Assembly: GCA_038136035.1 (NCBI GenBank)
Contig: JAYPYV010000010.1
Coordinates: forward strand, 15,690-79,689
DNA length: 64,000 nucleotides
From: UBA9926 sp023261215
Lineage (GTDB): Bacteria; Pseudomonadota; Gammaproteobacteria; Pseudomonadales; Azotimanducaceae
Direction: 5' to 3'
Shown piece after piece: positions 63,188 to 64,000 of the stretch (position 1 is the first letter of the stretch; each line of letters starts with the position of its first letter). Below the pieces are notes generated by a model. It searched no databases. It was given only the letters and a program-made list of their open reading frames with translations, and was not told where the DNA came from. The position numbers and the translations under genes are program-made.

Positions 63188-63979
63188 TTAGGCTGGTGCC
63201 ATAAAGGGCGTCAGATCAGGACCTCGACGTAGGTGATGTCCGCCGTCAACACTCAACACAACACCGGTGATCCAAGAAGATTCGGGCCCACACAGAAAGC
63301 GAACCGCTTGGGCAATATCTTCAACTGAACCATGTCGCCTGATGGGCATGCAGTTTAGATAATCTTCAAGAACGGGCGGGGTTCCTAATAGGGCAGAGGC
63401 CAGTTCTGTCTCCACCAGCCCTGGGCATACGCTATTGACGCGGATGCCCTGCTCACCGAGCTCGTCGGCGAGATTCCTAACCAACATATCGATGCCAGCT
63501 TTGCTAACGCAGTAAGTGCTCATGAGTCGATGGGTTCTAACACCCGCGATGGAGGAAATGGCGCACATCGCACCCCCCGTCTTCATGTGCCGAGCTGCGT
63601 GCTTAAACGTGAAAAAAGTGCCGTTTAGATTGGTTGCCATCACATCATTCCAATCTTGAGAATCGGTTGATGCAAACGGCGCGAGCGCGCCGCGGCCAGC
63701 GCTGGCCACAACGATATCCAAGTGCTGATTTCGGCTCGCGATCTCAATCGCCCGCACCACATCGGCTTCATTCGCGACGTCGCCCTGTGCGAGCTCGATT
63801 GAATCGGCACCGTAACGGTCGGCCATTGATGACTTGGCTGATTCCAGGCGATCCATACGCCGACCCATCAGCGTCACGTTGGCGCCGTCTTTAACGAACG
63901 CTTCTGCGCAAGCCAGACCAATTCCACTGCCGCCACCCGTGACTAGAACATTAAGATTGGAAAGTGCGTGTTCGGACAC
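63188..63979 (-). CDS. Short-chain dehydrogenase/reductase
   Basis: A 263-residue SDR. The NAD(P)-binding motif VLVTGGGSGIGLACAEAF is near residue 11, NLNGTFFTFKHAARHM near residue 115, and the catalytic Ser and YxxxK tetrad in AISSIAGVRTHRLMSTYCVSKAG near residue 140. The cofactor-proximal GRRMDRLE favours NADPH. It starts with GTG at 63979, supported by AAAGGAG nine bases upstream. Together with the convergent amidohydrolase it may process a sugar acid or lactone (inference). Confidence 0.9.
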   Translation of the reverse strand: MSEHALSNLNVLVTGGGSGIGLACAEAFVKDGANVTLMGRRMDRLESAKSSMADRYGADSIELAQGDVANEADVVRAIEIASRNQHLDIVVASAGRGALAPFASTDSQDWNDVMATNLNGTFFTFKHAARHMKTGGAMCAISSIAGVRTHRLMSTYCVSKAGIDMLVRNLADELGEQGIRVNSVCPGLVETELASALLGTPPVLEDYLNCMPIRRHGSVEDIAQAVRFLCGPESSWITGVVLSVDGGHHLRRGPDLTPFMAPA

Positions 63980-64000
63980 AAATCATCTCCTTTGAGGTTA

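Noticed and set aside
1..64000. CRISPR array, IS element, prophage, att site or replication origin
   Set aside because: No regularly spaced repeats, transposase, integrase or phage genes, or DnaA-box clusters were seen.

Overview
The window reads as a fragment of a marine-type gammaproteobacterial genome (Pseudomonadales/Oceanospirillales-like), probably a metagenome-assembled or draft scaffold. Support comes from Gram-negative envelope genes (lptF/lptG, a TolC-like protein, an outer-membrane barrel), the PA5174-type ketoacyl synthase FabY, pilU, slyX, the holC/valS block and the holD-like/rimI/prfC order. The exact lineage is not readable from the sequence. There are three 100-N scaffold gaps (10751-10850, 48405-48504, 57125-57224). 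I see no rRNA, tRNA, CRISPR array, IS element or prophage.

Layout. 1-6572 (-): a valine/branched-chain acyl-CoA catabolic operon with three acyl-CoA dehydrogenases, two crotonase-fold enzymes, 3-hydroxyisobutyrate dehydrogenase and a 50-codon leading small ORF. A LysR gene is divergent from it across a palindrome-bearing 0.4-kb spacer. 7.9-10.7 kb: an enoyl-CoA isomerase-like gene, a FusB-type zinc-finger protein and an MFS transporter cut by gap 1. 10.85-11.83 kb (-): a tandem AhpD/carboxymuconolactone-decarboxylase-like gene with an in-frame UGA at the second redox position (C-x-x-U), followed by a SECIS-like hairpin; this is a strong selenoprotein candidate. 12.3-17.5 kb: a LolA-like protein, two FtsX-type permeases, an ATPase and an outer-membrane barrel in one overlapping operon. 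17.6-20.4 kb: holD-like, rimI, prfC. 20.4-24.6 kb: fabY, thiolase, MaoC hydratase. 24.7-32.2 kb: class I fumarase, a 1637-residue all-in-one acyl-CoA carboxylase and a LysR gene. 32.2-36.5 kb: pilU, a PurM-like protein divergent from hisH-hisF, and slyX. 36.6-45.7 kb: a quinone oxidoreductase, a cold-shock protein, valS, a small acidic protein, holC, pepA, and divergent lptF-lptG. 45.7-50.7 kb: RDD protein, thioesterase, HpcH aldolase, PlsC, a MarR-GNAT fusion, HIT protein and beta-carbonic anhydrase. 51.2-52.8 kb: a GMC oxidoreductase. 52.9-58.8 kb: a copper set of CopA-type ATPase, TolC-like lipoprotein with a long His/Met-rich tail, and multicopper oxidase. 58.9-64 kb: CoA-transferase, PepSY protein, CmcJ-like oxidoreductase, amidohydrolase and SDR.

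How it works together. Much of the window handles acyl-CoA: valine to 3-hydroxyisobutyrate and beyond, thiolysis, CoA transfer, carboxylation and fatty-acid initiation. Envelope functions (LPS export, a Lol/Mac-like exporter, PlsC) and metal or peroxide stress functions (copper trio, AhpD selenoprotein) are interspersed. The best candidates for something unusual are the tandem CxxC/CxxU AhpD selenoprotein, the giant carboxylase with unusual domain order, and the RND-less copper trio with a metal-binding TolC tail.
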